DNA of 64,000 nucleotides, taken from the NCBI RefSeq assembly GCF_026745355.1, contig NC_079204.1:5451103-5515102 (forward strand). The letters are read 5' to 3'. A model generated the notes under the pieces. It was not told the origin of the DNA, made no database searches, and was given only the letters and a program-made list of their open reading frames with translations. Made by a program: the position numbers and the translations under genes. This DNA comes from Beta vulgaris subsp. vulgaris (lineage: Eukaryota; Streptophyta; Magnoliopsida; Caryophyllales; Amaranthaceae). Each line of letters opens with the position of its first letter. Within the stretch, counting starts at the first letter, position 1. Shown here in pieces: positions 53,144 through 64,000 of the stretch.

Positions 53144-53460
53144 CTCCCTCTGTTTCCTAAAGATCTTCCCACTTAGTGTTCCTACAGATATCAAAGAAAA
53201 TCAAATTGTGTGGGGCATGATGTGAGTAAAGTAGGAGAGAGAAAGGGGTTAAGATAAATAAACAAATAAAAAGGGATTAAAGTAGGAGAGAGAAAGGGAG
53301 TAAAATTGAATTAATAATGTAATGGTGGACCATATGATAGTGACATGAAGGGTAAATAGGAAAATTTGTTTTGCCAAATAAGGAATAAAGCAAAAGTGGG
53401 AAGATCTTTTGGAAACACCCTTAAACGGAAAGTGGGAAGATCTTTAGGAAACGGAGGGAG
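53144..53460. mobile_element. Stowaway-like MITE, 317 bp
   Basis: The ends CTCCCTCTGTTTCCTAAAGA and the inverse TCTTTAGGAAACGGAGGGAG extend to about 30 bases each, and TA flanks it at 53142-53143 and 53461-53462. Part of the right end (AAAGTGGGAAGATCTTT) is duplicated internally. Confidence 0.85.
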
Positions 53461-54453
53461 TATAACAATAACAATAACAATGTCAAAGTCTTAATTGCGT
53501 AAATTGAACTTGTAACGTGACAACTAAATCCATACGAAGTTAGTAAACTAGTAAAGTAGTATGTTTAAATGTATAATAAGGGATCTTGTGGACTGTTGAT
53601 AAGATATTCTTTTCCGGTTGTGTTTGGTTTGAAGGAAAACATTTAATTTTATTGGACGTTATATTGTGATGGAAAAATAGCTATGGAACTTTGCACAAGA
53701 AAGGAAGAAGAGAGGAGGAAATGGGAATTTTTTTTCTTATAATTGAAAACTTCTTTAAACCAAAATATATGTAATTTCATGTTTATAGATGAAATTAAAT
53801 GACTTCTTTTTGTGAAAAGGATTTTCATTCCAACCAAACATAGCCTAAGGAGTAAGGAAGGCCAAATATGAAACCACAGTCCTTATCTTCCTCCACTTGA
53901 TCCCCATCCCTTTGTTTGAAATAGAGCCATACAATGGAGAAAAAATTTGGAAGTTTCAAAGAGGAATTTGTACGAAACGAACACGGCCTTCAGATTTTGT
54001 CTTGCTTACATTTCTTTACCTAGCTAGTATTCATACCTCTTGGTTAAACTAATGTGTATAATCTTGTCTGAAGTTTGCTTTTAGGTGCTTAACTATGGAT
54101 GATTTTGGTTCGATTGAAGGATTTCATTGCTTTGAGTAACTGTGTTTTTGGTGTTCTTAAGTGGGCATGATTAGTTGTCATTTCATAGTCGTAGGATCAC
54201 AAAAAAAAAAAAAAAGAAATTATCTTACACCACCATTGTACCTTATAACATTGAATCGAAGCACTTTCTGTGTTTGTGCTTCAGTTTCTTCTGTTTGGTC
54301 CCTTTCTTATTGTACTTCATACCTGTGTGTTTAAAATTAGTTGGTTTCCTTGTTGACAGAATGCTGAATGCAATTTGGAGTACTCTGAGTCTCTGTTGAT
54401 GTAATCTGAAATATCTCTTGCTGGTTGAGATTGTTGTCATTCAAGACTTGATC

Positions 54454-54516
54454 ATGGACCGCAAGGATACATCGGGTTTTGTTAGTGGAGGAGGTCCAGA
54501 CAGTTTCTGCACATAA
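54454..54516 (+). other. Upstream ORF of 20 codons before the WRKY19-like gene
   Basis: ATG at 54454 opens MDRKDTSGFVSGGGPDSFCT and stops at 54516, 94 bases before the main ATG. It may reduce translation of the main ORF. Because its phrase looks protein-like, it may instead be an alternative first coding exon that can be spliced to the main frame; I could not settle which. Confidence 0.4.
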
Positions 54517-54610
54517 TATAATCCCTTCTTTGTTTATACTAGTTGGAGTGGCTTATAAATTTTATGTTTAGACTTTAGTTAGATGAATATATTCTTTCAA
54601 ATAAAACAAG

Positions 54611-56491
54611 ATGGACGATATCCGCATGCCTTTCATGTGGAATTCTTTCTTGATTACTTGCAACGATTCAAAGGAAAGTGAAGTGGACTCGAACCACTCT
54701 GCAGATACTTCCTTGTGCCTAAATTCCCAGAACTTTGTGGCTGTGGGACCTTATCTGTATGATGCAGGAGCTAGCAAAAGAAAACGGAATGCTGCTGATG
54801 AAGGTCTGAGTTTAAAGCATGAAGTCTCTCTGGCCCTTGAATTGGGTAGTTCAAGTAGTTCTTTAGGTAGCAAGACGAAGTGCGCTGCTGCTGAGACTGC
54901 CACAATTTCTCGAATACATGTTGAAAATCAATCTCCAGTTGATATCTGTCTCGACCTTAACATTGATTTGGGTTGTAAGAGAGTATGTAAGGACACAAAA
55001 AACTCTAGTAGCAGCCTTGAAGTGCAAGACAAGGAGAGAGCAAAGGTTGACCTTGAGTTAAGCTTGTCTACTGGAGCAACGGAATCTGATCTGACAAGTA
55101 TTACCCTGAATTCATCACTTGTTCAGAATGTTACATCTGGAATCGAGCAACTTGTGGACGAAGGATCAACATCCTCAAAATGGAAACGAGGACCCATTGT
55201 TCCCCTTATAGATAGGTTAAATGCAAATCTAAGTTCAGGTGTCACAAATGTCCCAGCTGTCTCGATCTCTTCCCCACTGCTTGAAATAGATGCTGCTACT
55301 TCTTGTTTGAAACAGCAGCGCAAGACCTCAGTTAAGACTTGTCAGTTTCCAGGTTGCCAAAAAGGCGCTAGAGGTGCTTCAGGTCATTGTATCTCGCATG
55401 GAGGTGGACGGAGGTGTCAGAGAGATGGTTGTCAGAAAGGAGCAGAAGGCAGGACAGCATTCTGCAAGGCCCATGGTGGTGGTCGAAGGTGTGAACACTT
55501 GGGATGCACCAAAAGTGCTGAAGGGCGTACTGATTTCTGCATTGCCCATGGAGGTGGAAAGCGATGTGGTTTTGATGGAGGTTGCAATCGCGCTGCGAGG
55601 GGGAAGTCTGGCTTTTGCATTCGTCATGGTGGTGGAAAGAGGTGCAAGATTGAAAGTTGCACCAAGAGCGCAGAGGGCCTTGCTGGTCTCTGCATTGCTC
55701 ATGGAGGTGGTCGACGTTGCCATGTTCCTGAATGTACTAAAGGTGCTCAGGGGGGCACAAAATTCTGCAAGGCTCATGGTGGAGGGAAAAGGTGCACCTT
55801 TTTAGGATGCAACAAGGGAGCTGAGGGAAGCACAGCTTTCTGTAAAGGACACGGTGGTGGGAAGCGATGTACTTTCCAGGGTGGCGGTGTCTGCACCAAG
55901 AGTGTCCATGGAGGTACCTTGTATTGTGTTTCACATGGCGGTGGCAAGAGATGTGCTGTCCTTGGATGCACTAAGAGTGCAAGGGGACGAACAAATTTCT
56001 GTGTTCGTCATGGTGGAGGAAAGAGGTGTAAATACGAAGGATGTGAAAAGAGCGCGCAGGGAAGCACTGATTTCTGCAAAGCACATGGAGGAGGAAAGCG
56101 CTGCTTGTGGGGCCTGCAAGGTTCAGGATACAATGAAGATGGCGATAGCCCTTGTGATAAGTTTGCCAGAGGTAAAATTGGTCTTTGCGCTGCTCACAGT
56201 GCACAGATTCAAGACAAGCGAGTCCATGGCAATGGTACTGTGGGCCTGAAGATGAAAGAGATTGCCTCTGGAAACTTTTCCAAGTGCACTAATAAGATCA
56301 ACACAGAAGCTACATCAACTGTTTGGGATGGTTTCGATTTGCAGATGGTCTTGCCTGATGACGACGAGCCCTTGTTTCATTCTGGTCAATCTTTGAATTC
56401 ACAATCCCTTGAAGGAAGGGTACATGGCGGTGGTCTTATCGCTTTGCTTAGAAGTTCTGATCTCGACCAGTCAGAGATGCCCATTGGATGA
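54611..56491 (+). CDS. WRKY19-like Cys/His-repeat nuclear protein with EAR-type motifs
   Basis: A 626-residue protein in one exon. An in-frame TAA just upstream supports the ATG at 54611. Residues 55-59 are a basic KRKR cluster (possible nuclear signal). LDLNIDL (114-120) and LELSLS (148-153) are EAR-type LxLxL/DLN motifs known to recruit TOPLESS corepressors. From about residue 244 there are eleven repeats of about 25 residues of the form C-x4-C-x9-12-C-x2-H-GGG-x-R-C, ten ending in HGGG and the last degenerate. The same array occurs in plant proteins annotated as probable WRKY19 or loricrin-like, but there is no WRKYGQK sequence here, so calling it a WRKY factor would be wrong. The repeats probably bind zinc; a role as a repressor is inferred. 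Confidence 0.82.
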   Translation: MDDIRMPFMWNSFLITCNDSKESEVDSNHSADTSLCLNSQNFVAVGPYLYDAGASKRKRNAADEGLSLKHEVSLALELGSSSSSLGSKTKCAAAETATISRIHVENQSPVDICLDLNIDLGCKRVCKDTKNSSSSLEVQDKERAKVDLELSLSTGATESDLTSITLNSSLVQNVTSGIEQLVDEGSTSSKWKRGPIVPLIDRLNANLSSGVTNVPAVSISSPLLEIDAATSCLKQQRKTSVKTCQFPGCQKGARGASGHCISHGGGRRCQRDGCQKGAEGRTAFCKAHGGGRRCEHLGCTKSAEGRTDFCIAHGGGKRCGFDGGCNRAARGKSGFCIRHGGGKRCKIESCTKSAEGLAGLCIAHGGGRRCHVPECTKGAQGGTKFCKAHGGGKRCTFLGCNKGAEGSTAFCKGHGGGKRCTFQGGGVCTKSVHGGTLYCVSHGGGKRCAVLGCTKSARGRTNFCVRHGGGKRCKYEGCEKSAQGSTDFCKAHGGGKRCLWGLQGSGYNEDGDSPCDKFARGKIGLCAAHSAQIQDKRVHGNGTVGLKMKEIASGNFSKCTNKINTEATSTVWDGFDLQMVLPDDDEPLFHSGQSLNSQSLEGRVHGGGLIALLRSSDLDQSEMPIG

Positions 56492-57524
56492 GATAGTTAA
56501 CAGGTTTACAGGGGATGGTTATTTCTCTAAACATGTGATTTGAGACATTGAACAACGTTCAATGGATTCATTGCTCTATAGGTGTGTTGGTAGGTTGATC
56601 CCCAATTAAGATAGTTGAATATTAGTCTTAGTACTTAGGTGGTGTTACCGTGTTAGTCTGTTGAATTTTCACTAAGATATGTTATTAAACTATTAATGTC
56701 CCCCCAACAAAAATGGCGTTAGTGGGACTTTGATATTGTGTGTAATGATCAATATGTATCTTCGACCTTTGTTCATTGTGATTGTAAGTGTGTGTGGATA
56801 TAGTTCTTCAATTTGTAGTCCTTTTGTGAATACAATATCTACTTGAAAACCTGGCTAGCTATTGTATTGTTTGTTTTACCGAAGAATTAAGTTCACAACT
56901 GCAGTTCATTTAGATGGTGTAGGATTATGGCGTTTTTTTGAACTTATTTTTAGTTTTCAGTTCAGATTCTCTCAATCCAAAGGAACGGAACCCATATAGT
57001 AGAACATTATTCTTTCGTCGAGTATAAAATTACATTAATGATCAAATATGGGCTATCTGAATTTAATTCACACTTTTTTGTGGTTAAAGCTGAGTAAGCA
57101 AGCAAAATTTTCAAGTGTAACGATTGAAGTTGTAATTTCATATCAATTTAAATAATTATGAAGGCTCCATATCATTAACAGCTATAATAAACAAAGTGCA
57201 AAAAACTTTGCTCTTTACTTCAAACATATAGTGAAAGAATGCAGTTAAAAGTATGGTCACAAAACACAACCAAGACCTAAATTAGCTATTCCATGACATG
57301 AGGCAAACTAAACACTAAACCCTACCTAGGATATGCCTGCGGTGCATACATCTCAAACAACAGCAGTTACAACAGAAAGCACAATGATTATTTCCGGTGC
57401 ATGTGTCACAAAGCTGTGCCACATAACGGATGTTGCCAGCTCGAGAACTTCATATCTTTCATTTTTCTGCCCCTTTGTGCACGTTTAAAAGCACGATTGT
57501 TTGATGTGTCCTCTCTGCTTATGT
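56492..57524. other. 3' flanks of the convergent WRKY19-like and pyruvate kinase genes
   Basis: The two genes converge. The first 350 bases or so are probably the 3' UTR of the former, and the last 200 bases or so the 3' UTR of the latter. No gene seen between. Confidence 0.55.
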
Positions 57525-60500
57525 CTAAACTTTCCTAACCTGAATATTGTGGGTTGAAGGGGATCGCCATATAGGCTGCTTTCCACTTTGAACAATAGCA
57601 ATCTCATCCCCTTCCTTCACCATTCCTTGCTTCTGTAAATAGATGTTTCTATATTAGCAATACGCAAGTAATATAGATCGGAATTATCTAAGAAATATGT
57701 CAAAAACACAAAATGCAGGGCAAACAAGATTTTGTACAGGTGAAACAAACATGTCAAAAACATCAGTTACTTAGCCTAGATAAGATTTGTTTAGTCTTTC
57801 AATGAAAATCAATATGTGTATGTCACAATGTCAACTACGCAATAGCAAAGCCTCAAAAAGTTGTCCTATACTCATGTTGGACATATATTCTTCGTGAGGA
57901 GAAAATTAAAGGGCATAGGAACAGGATGCTGCACTCAGAAAATGTGGATGATAGTTTTTCCAATGAATGAGGTAAAGGTTGCTTTGGTTAAACCATTTGT
58001 AGTTCCGAATCGAAGTATAGTAATGGAACAATCATGTTGTGGGACCTTTCCCACACAACCACAGTACAGCATATATTTCAGCAAGTAATATTCCTTCATC
58101 CCTATATTTGATGAGTGTGGGTTTCTTTACAGAATTGAGGTAAAATACCATAACTATCCTTTTTTAATTTCTATGTAAGATTAAATCCATTCCATAAGCT
58201 AGTTTTTGGTCAAAGGTATCATTATAGTAATACAGATGAGTTGAAATTTTATCTTAATCTAGTGAGTTAACTGATGGACTAAAATTAAAATGTGGCCCAT
58301 AATTTAGCCATATAGAGATTCAATAAAATGGAAATTTTTGATAGGTCAAGGGATGGAAGACTATCAGAAGTTTGACAGACACGTCTTTGTCTCTCTTACA
58401 AATGGATCCGAGTATGAAGAATTGAAGATAGACCACAAAAAATCAGACATGTCGACCATTGACAGCATGCCTAGATAGTAGCAAGGAATTTACTTACTTG
58501 TAGAAGAGTTAAAGCCTTTGAGAATGTTTCCTCAGCATCATCGGAGAAATTAATATGTAGGGGACATACGCCTTGGTACAATGCAAGCCTTTGTTGCACC
58601 CTTTTACTGTAAAATGTAATGGAAAGACGTAGTTACCATGTCATTCTGTACAAAATTCATGCAGTACAAGTAAAAATAAGAGGCTCCAATCACAGGCAAG
58701 ATAAGTAAGTACGTAAAATTAGTTGATCAGGATTATGTTCAAACTTTACAGAAAAAAATAACAGAAGCATATAGGCGTGGAAAAGAATCTGAAATAATCC
58801 AAAACCTTCATTTCTAGGTAACAGTGAGCAAAAGCTACAACATTTCTGAGCTGGAACAAATCTTATATGTCCTCCATTCTACAAATACGAAACACTTACT
58901 AGTTTAGGCCGTTTCAAAATAATGAAACATTACTTTATTTGGCATTTACTGCTCTCTATCTCTCTCTTCAGTCTTCATCACATGGGTCTCTCTATTTATT
59001 TCTCTCTATCTCTAACCTCTCCTAAATCCCCATGCCTTCCCCCCTACATTTTATTTAGTTTAGAACAGAGGAAGTATAAAAAACATAGACCTCCTTTATG
59101 CTCTTTTGTGACAAAGAAAGTCATTAGAATACGAGGTGTTTCACAGAGAAATTGAATGGTGAAAGCCTGAAAGGTAAATGATTTTCTGGTAATCAGTAGC
59201 ATAATAATAAAGTATAAACCAACATAGAAGCATTACAATATAACTGCTCATTTAGGTATTCCATGCATCACTCAAACAAGAAATAGTCAATATCCCTACC
59301 TGAAACTTCCATCTGCAATATATGTAACTTTGTCAATATTCCCAGATAATTTTGATCGGTACCAAAATACTTACTCATTTGTGAATGCAAATATTGTTCC
59401 AGAAGGCCGATAATGGCTAAGCAGGATGGCCATAAACCCAGATCTGGTGAAGACTACAATCGAAGTCCCGAGAGTATTAGACATCATGGTAGCATGGAAT
59501 GCAAACATCTCACTCATATGGTTCTGCAAGGACCATACGACACACTCAGATGATGCACCTAAATATACTTAGACAATTCAAGATAAGACAAAAAGTAAAC
59601 GAAAATGCATCGGCTTAGTTCAAAAACCTTGAAGACTTGACCAAGGCCCAGTGATGCTTGAGCACCAGCACCACCTAAGGTTGCTTCAGTTCTCAATGAA
59701 ACAGTGTGCATGACCCTGACAGCTTTAAGGGGAAATCTGGAGAAAAATTGCATGAGGATCATTCTTAATGAGTTCAATCAAAGTTAGAGCTTCTGGAAAG
59801 TTAACGAGTGGAAAATGAAACTTTCTACTGCAATTAGTCAGAAGATAGGTATCAAAAACCAAATACATACTTCCCATGAGCAGTTTCTCCAGAAAGCATA
59901 ACAGAATCAGCACCTTCTCTAACAGCAATGGCAATATCAGACACCTCAGCTCGTGTTGGTGTTGGGTGAAGAATCATGCTTTCTAGCATGTTTGTTGCTA
60001 CAATCACTGCTTTCCCCATGCTGCGGCACAAGCGTATTATCTCTTCCTGCATTTAGCAAAACAAAGGTCATTCCCACCCAGTAGCTTGGTTGCCCCAGCC
60101 TTAAAAAGGAATTTACACATTAAATGTCCAAAAACTACCTGTAGAAGAGGAACCTCCTCTATGGGAAGCTCTGCACCTAGATCTCCTCTTGCAACCATAG
60201 CCTTTAACATAAATACAGAGAATTGTTAGGTAACCTAGCATTTCAAAGCAGCACAAACAACTAAACAGTACGAACTATGAAGTGTCTAGTCGGGTCAATC
60301 CTCCACCACCCACAATTTATAAGCATTGTCTGTTCTTTACTATTTCCATCATCCCAATAGATGGTCCTCAAAATTATATTTTAGCCATTACTATCCAATC
60401 ATGTGCAGTAATGTACTGGGAACCGAAGTCTACACATCTTTTTATCCTGATGAACAAATAGAAGACATAATAGCCTCAAATTCAGCAACTGATGCTTTCG

Positions 60501-63500
60501 CAGTTGGTGGATCAACGTTTTAACATTACGCCTCTAGAGGGACTCCTTGGTAGGATAGGAGAGTCAGATATACTCAACCTTACCCCTATTATGATATATA
60601 GCCGTCAATTGAACATTAATCTAATATGGATCTGCAGCTTGCTGCTTCACATTAACCAAGTGCAGGAAAGTTTTTAAGCCATTATAAAATCATATTTTGA
60701 GGAAAGTGTACCACATTATCATAATTAACAACATGATCTTGGTCAGCAAATCGCAACCTTATATACCCTGAAAAGGTTTTGTTATTTCTGCCTTCCAGAT
60801 ACTTTACTAAGGACCAATAACTGAATGCTCACCCCATCAGCAGCAGTAATGATAGAATGCAAATTTGGTATTGAGTCTGCACTCTCAATTTTTACTGTGA
60901 CATGGATATCAGCACCGCAACCTAGGAACCAAATAATAAAATTATTAGTTAGCAACTAAAGGACAATATCCACAATCTGATAATACTCAACAAAAACATT
61001 TACTTTTAAGATAGTTCTTCAATTCATGAACAACAGCTGCATCTTTGACAAATGAGACAGCATAGAAATCAACTCCATTATCTACTCCAAACTTAATGTC
61101 GTCCCAGTCCTTCTCTGCAGCATGCACAAATGGAAGTTGCTTCATCAAAAAAAAATACAGAGTTCCAATGCTATGAGGCTCAAGCACATACAATGTGTAA
61201 CAAATATGGAAAATATGGTCTATATAGCAGAATAGTAGAAGTAGAATCACGTCACCAACCAGTAATGGATGGCAATGTAGCACTCTTTCCCCTGACATTA
61301 AGGTGTCGCCTAGACTTGAGCTCTCCACCGTCAACAACTTCACACTTCACAGAATCTTCAGTCTTTGACTTCACCAGGAATGACATCATACCACCTAATC
61401 AACAGAATAGAAGTATTAACAATGATTTGATTCATTTAAATAGAGTCAAAACATATGGTAAAAAATATATCATACCAATATCATTTAATCGATATTCTTT
61501 ACACACTTATGACATCAAACATACATCAGGGTAATTAATTAGAAAACGGAGACATAAAGTGGAAATATAGTCTTCAAAATTGAGATCAAATGATCCATAC
61601 TTAGACTACACCATAAGACCTTGAATCTTGATTAGTAACATATAGACTTTACTTGGACCTAAAATCCTTGACATACCATAGCTTTCCTTATCCCCTTTAG
61701 AAGCAAGGAGACATAATTAAAACTCCCAAAATTTATGCTAAACCAAATGGTTCCTGACCCTGAAAAAGGCCATAATCTGTTCACCTTAAATAATGTTACA
61801 AGCTGATAAATTTTAATCAGTAAAACTCAGTTGATTATATAATGGAAGACAATAGAGAATCAGCAAAAATAAGTTTTAATCTAGTAAAAATAAATTTAGT
61901 TACATAAGCAAAGTTTCAATCAGTAAAAATAAATCAGTTCACAATAATTCAGATGAATTGAACAGGCACTCACAAAGCGGTATGCACTATGCACATGTAG
62001 CCACAATACATGTAGATTTTATCATGCTCTACCCCTTTGTTTCATTCTAAGGAGGAAATGCGTTCCAGTATCCTGTAAACAAATGGATGATGTGCTACCA
62101 TACACCCTCTAAATACACTACAATGAAGACAAGAAACCTCATGTATCAGAATTGTGAATTTGTGATAATATATATGTTGGTTATCCAACTAGTGACAAAA
62201 TCATCAAGACCTGAGAGGAGTAAATAGTTCAGAGCTCATACGTACCCACTATCAATATAATTAGACCATATCATAATTTTAAATTTTGAAGTTTCTGTAT
62301 GAACAACTAATTACTAGGAAACGGCATGAATTGAGTTGGTACCATCAACAAGGAGCATATCATCAACTTCTACATCATTCACAAAATCATCATAATTGAC
62401 ACTAACACAGTCTGCTGTGCCCACTCCTCTTTGGATTGTGAAAGTGAATTCTTGACCACTTTTTAAGTTGATCGGTTGTGGTAGATCACCACTCCTGACC
62501 TCAGGTCCCTGGAAGCAAGAAACCAAACATCAGCATAATCACTCATCAACACATCAATTGAAAATTTACACATCCAGTCTCCCATATGTCAGTATTTTGA
62601 CTATGCGTACTAGTATTCTAGACAACAACACCATTAATATAGCTATTTGAAGTGCAGTCTCCTCCTTGGGCATGTAAATCATACTTGTTTACTAATTCCA
62701 GTAAAAGAAGATATGAAATGATAAGGAAATTTAAAAAGCAGGTAAACGAATGTGAGACTCTAACTAAGATTGCTTCAGTCTATCTCTGGAAGGGGTGAGG
62801 GCTGAGCGCTGAGTTACACTTCAGCAACCTCTAGCTATGAATTAAAGATCTGAAATATATGGACATGATATCACCAGATAAAGCCGACAAAAGTTAGACT
62901 TACAAGACAAGATAACGCATATTGGACTGAAAATGAGCAAACATTGAGGTTTAGGTTTCTTCTAAGCATTTGAACCTATCAACTGATAAAAAGAATATCA
63001 GCATTTCAGCACAGTGAAAAAGTATAGAGTTGGCAAATTTAAAACGGCAGTTGAAATCTTCAATACACTAAAAGCACGGGAATACCGAATACCTCAATTA
63101 ACACAACAAAATTAAACATGGAAAAGTGATCAATGGCTGATTATTTATCATTTCTCATTTAAACAGGTCGACACAACTACTTAGCGCACACACACAATTA
63201 TGTAGCACTAGTTTGTCAAGTATACCCATGGGCCAGGTTAGTGTCAAGGGATTTAATCCAGTTTATCTTTCACAAAAACCCAATACATGGTGACTCCATT
63301 GTCACTTTTACCAACAGGCAGCATCAAGTATGCCATACGAGATCACATTCCTTACATGAAATTATAAGGAGAGATGCAGCCATGCAGGTTACACTTGTAT
63401 TGCAATCCACAATAAGTAGAATGTAACATTTGTAACAAGTTCCGACAACTACATAACTTCGTCAAAATGAAATCAGTAAGAAGAAAACAATAAACCAAGA

Positions 63501-64000
63501 CACAACCATAAAGTTCATATTTGTAGCCAATATATGTGAAGCTATGCGCACCTTTGTATCGAGCATGATAGCGATGACATTGTCCTTTGACTGAGCATTA
63601 TATTCTTTAACCAAGTCGATGACTTTCTTATGAGATGTGTGGTCTCCATGGGACATATTTAGCCGAGCTACATTCATCCCAGCTTCAGCAAGCTTCCATA
63701 TCATTTCACGTGAATCAGTGGACGGACCAATGGTGCAAACAATTTTTGTTTTGCGCCCTACAATTGGTTTGGACCACACTCCAGTGGCTGCTTCCCCAAG
63801 ATGATGAATACCAGTTAGGTAGTCAATTTGCTCCTCTTCCTGAAAGCTCAAGCAAATATTAACCATTAGCTAAATCCAAAATTTAGAAAATCTCCATTAA
63901 CACAATTGCTTGCTGCAATCCTTTCACATGGTTCTCTCAAGCGCCCTAGTATACTCTACTTGTTCACCTGTGTCGGTTTGGGGTCCAAATCTGCAAGCCT
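57525..64000 (-). CDS. PKP2: Plastidial pyruvate kinase, PKP2/beta type; 5' end outside window
   Basis: Exons on the minus strand: 64000-63968 (partial), 63839-63552, 62508-62343, 61394-61260, 61114-61004, 60921-60833, 60201-60139, 60046-59871, 59736-59628, 59523-59375, 58606-58498 and 57632-57525. All have GT-AG borders and join to 511 residues in frame. Motifs in order: [34 protein letters not shown], the catalytic-lysine signature [36 protein letters not shown] and [12 protein letters not shown]. The C-terminal domain ends THNIQVRKV. It makes pyruvate and ATP from phosphoenolpyruvate and ADP in plastids, feeding fatty-acid synthesis. The end THNIQVRKV, as I remember it, fits the beta-1 (PKP2) group better than beta-2 or alpha. 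The transit peptide is in the missing first exon. Confidence 0.93.

Larger units (their letters stand above)
52512..54610 (+). other. Probable promoter, leader exons and leader intron of the WRKY19-like gene
   Basis: A CT-rich stretch at 52560-52760 with CTTCTTCCGCCGC looks like a plant 5' UTR exon, followed by T-rich intron-like sequence. A later non-coding exon probably starts after TTGACAG at 54360. A MITE (53144-53460) sits in the presumed intron. An exact duplication of ATTTAGGTACTC at about 52757-52783 is also seen. Splice sites here are not proven. Confidence 0.45.

Noticed and set aside
55379..55777. Several minus-strand and shifted open frames inside the WRKY19-like gene
   Set aside because: The coding repeat forces repeated codons, so all other frames also look repetitive and open. 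The Cys/His array is only in the 54611 frame.
60326..60677. Plus-strand open frames within the pyruvate kinase region
   Set aside because: They lie in an intron of the minus-strand gene and show no recognisable domain.

Overview
The window is plant nuclear DNA, almost certainly from a eudicot. It has spliced genes with GT-AG introns, a PPR-DYW gene, a plastid pyruvate kinase, plant class III (GH18) chitinases, plant L1-type LINEs, tRNA-derived SINEs and Stowaway/hAT-like MITEs. The species cannot be fixed from the sequence alone.

Layout. 1-4000 (minus): an L1-type LINE that runs off the left edge. 4228-8800 (plus): a three-exon gene that I read as a plant Treslin/Sld3-like replication factor. 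9807-11834 (plus): an intronless PLS-DYW PPR gene. 11945-46144: a tandem cluster of class III chitinases with one pseudogene (psi, 11.9 kb) and five genes: A (14.8 kb), B (24.3 kb), C (26.9 kb), D (33.5 kb) and E (45.2 kb). psi, A and B share one intron and, in A and B, a C-terminal tail; C, D and E are intronless. Many repeats are packed between these genes: a ~315-bp tandem array (17.85-19.92 kb), MITEs, SINEs, minisatellites, a 5'-truncated LINE and a complete 6.7-kb LINE (36098-42790) with intact ORFs and a perfect 18-bp target-site duplication. 54611-56491 (plus): a protein with about eleven Cys/His repeats of the WRKY19-like family and EAR-type motifs. 57525-64000 (minus): plastidial pyruvate kinase of the PKP2/beta type, with eleven complete exons plus the end of another; the N-terminus lies beyond the right edge.

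How it fits together. The Treslin-like and pyruvate kinase genes may mark an old conserved neighbourhood (from memory, the Arabidopsis homologues lie close together on chromosome 5). Between them lies a repeat-rich, birth-and-death chitinase cluster. Its members differ at the catalytic DxxDxDxE motif: intact in B, D and E, D to N in A, both key acids changed in C, and broken in psi. D and E keep a W-box at the same distance from the TATA box, consistent with defence-type induction. A recurring pattern is very short insertions consisting only of a retroelement 3' tail, bounded by target-site duplications. ORF ends, splice sites and direct repeats were read directly from the sequence; family names come from recognised motifs without database searches.
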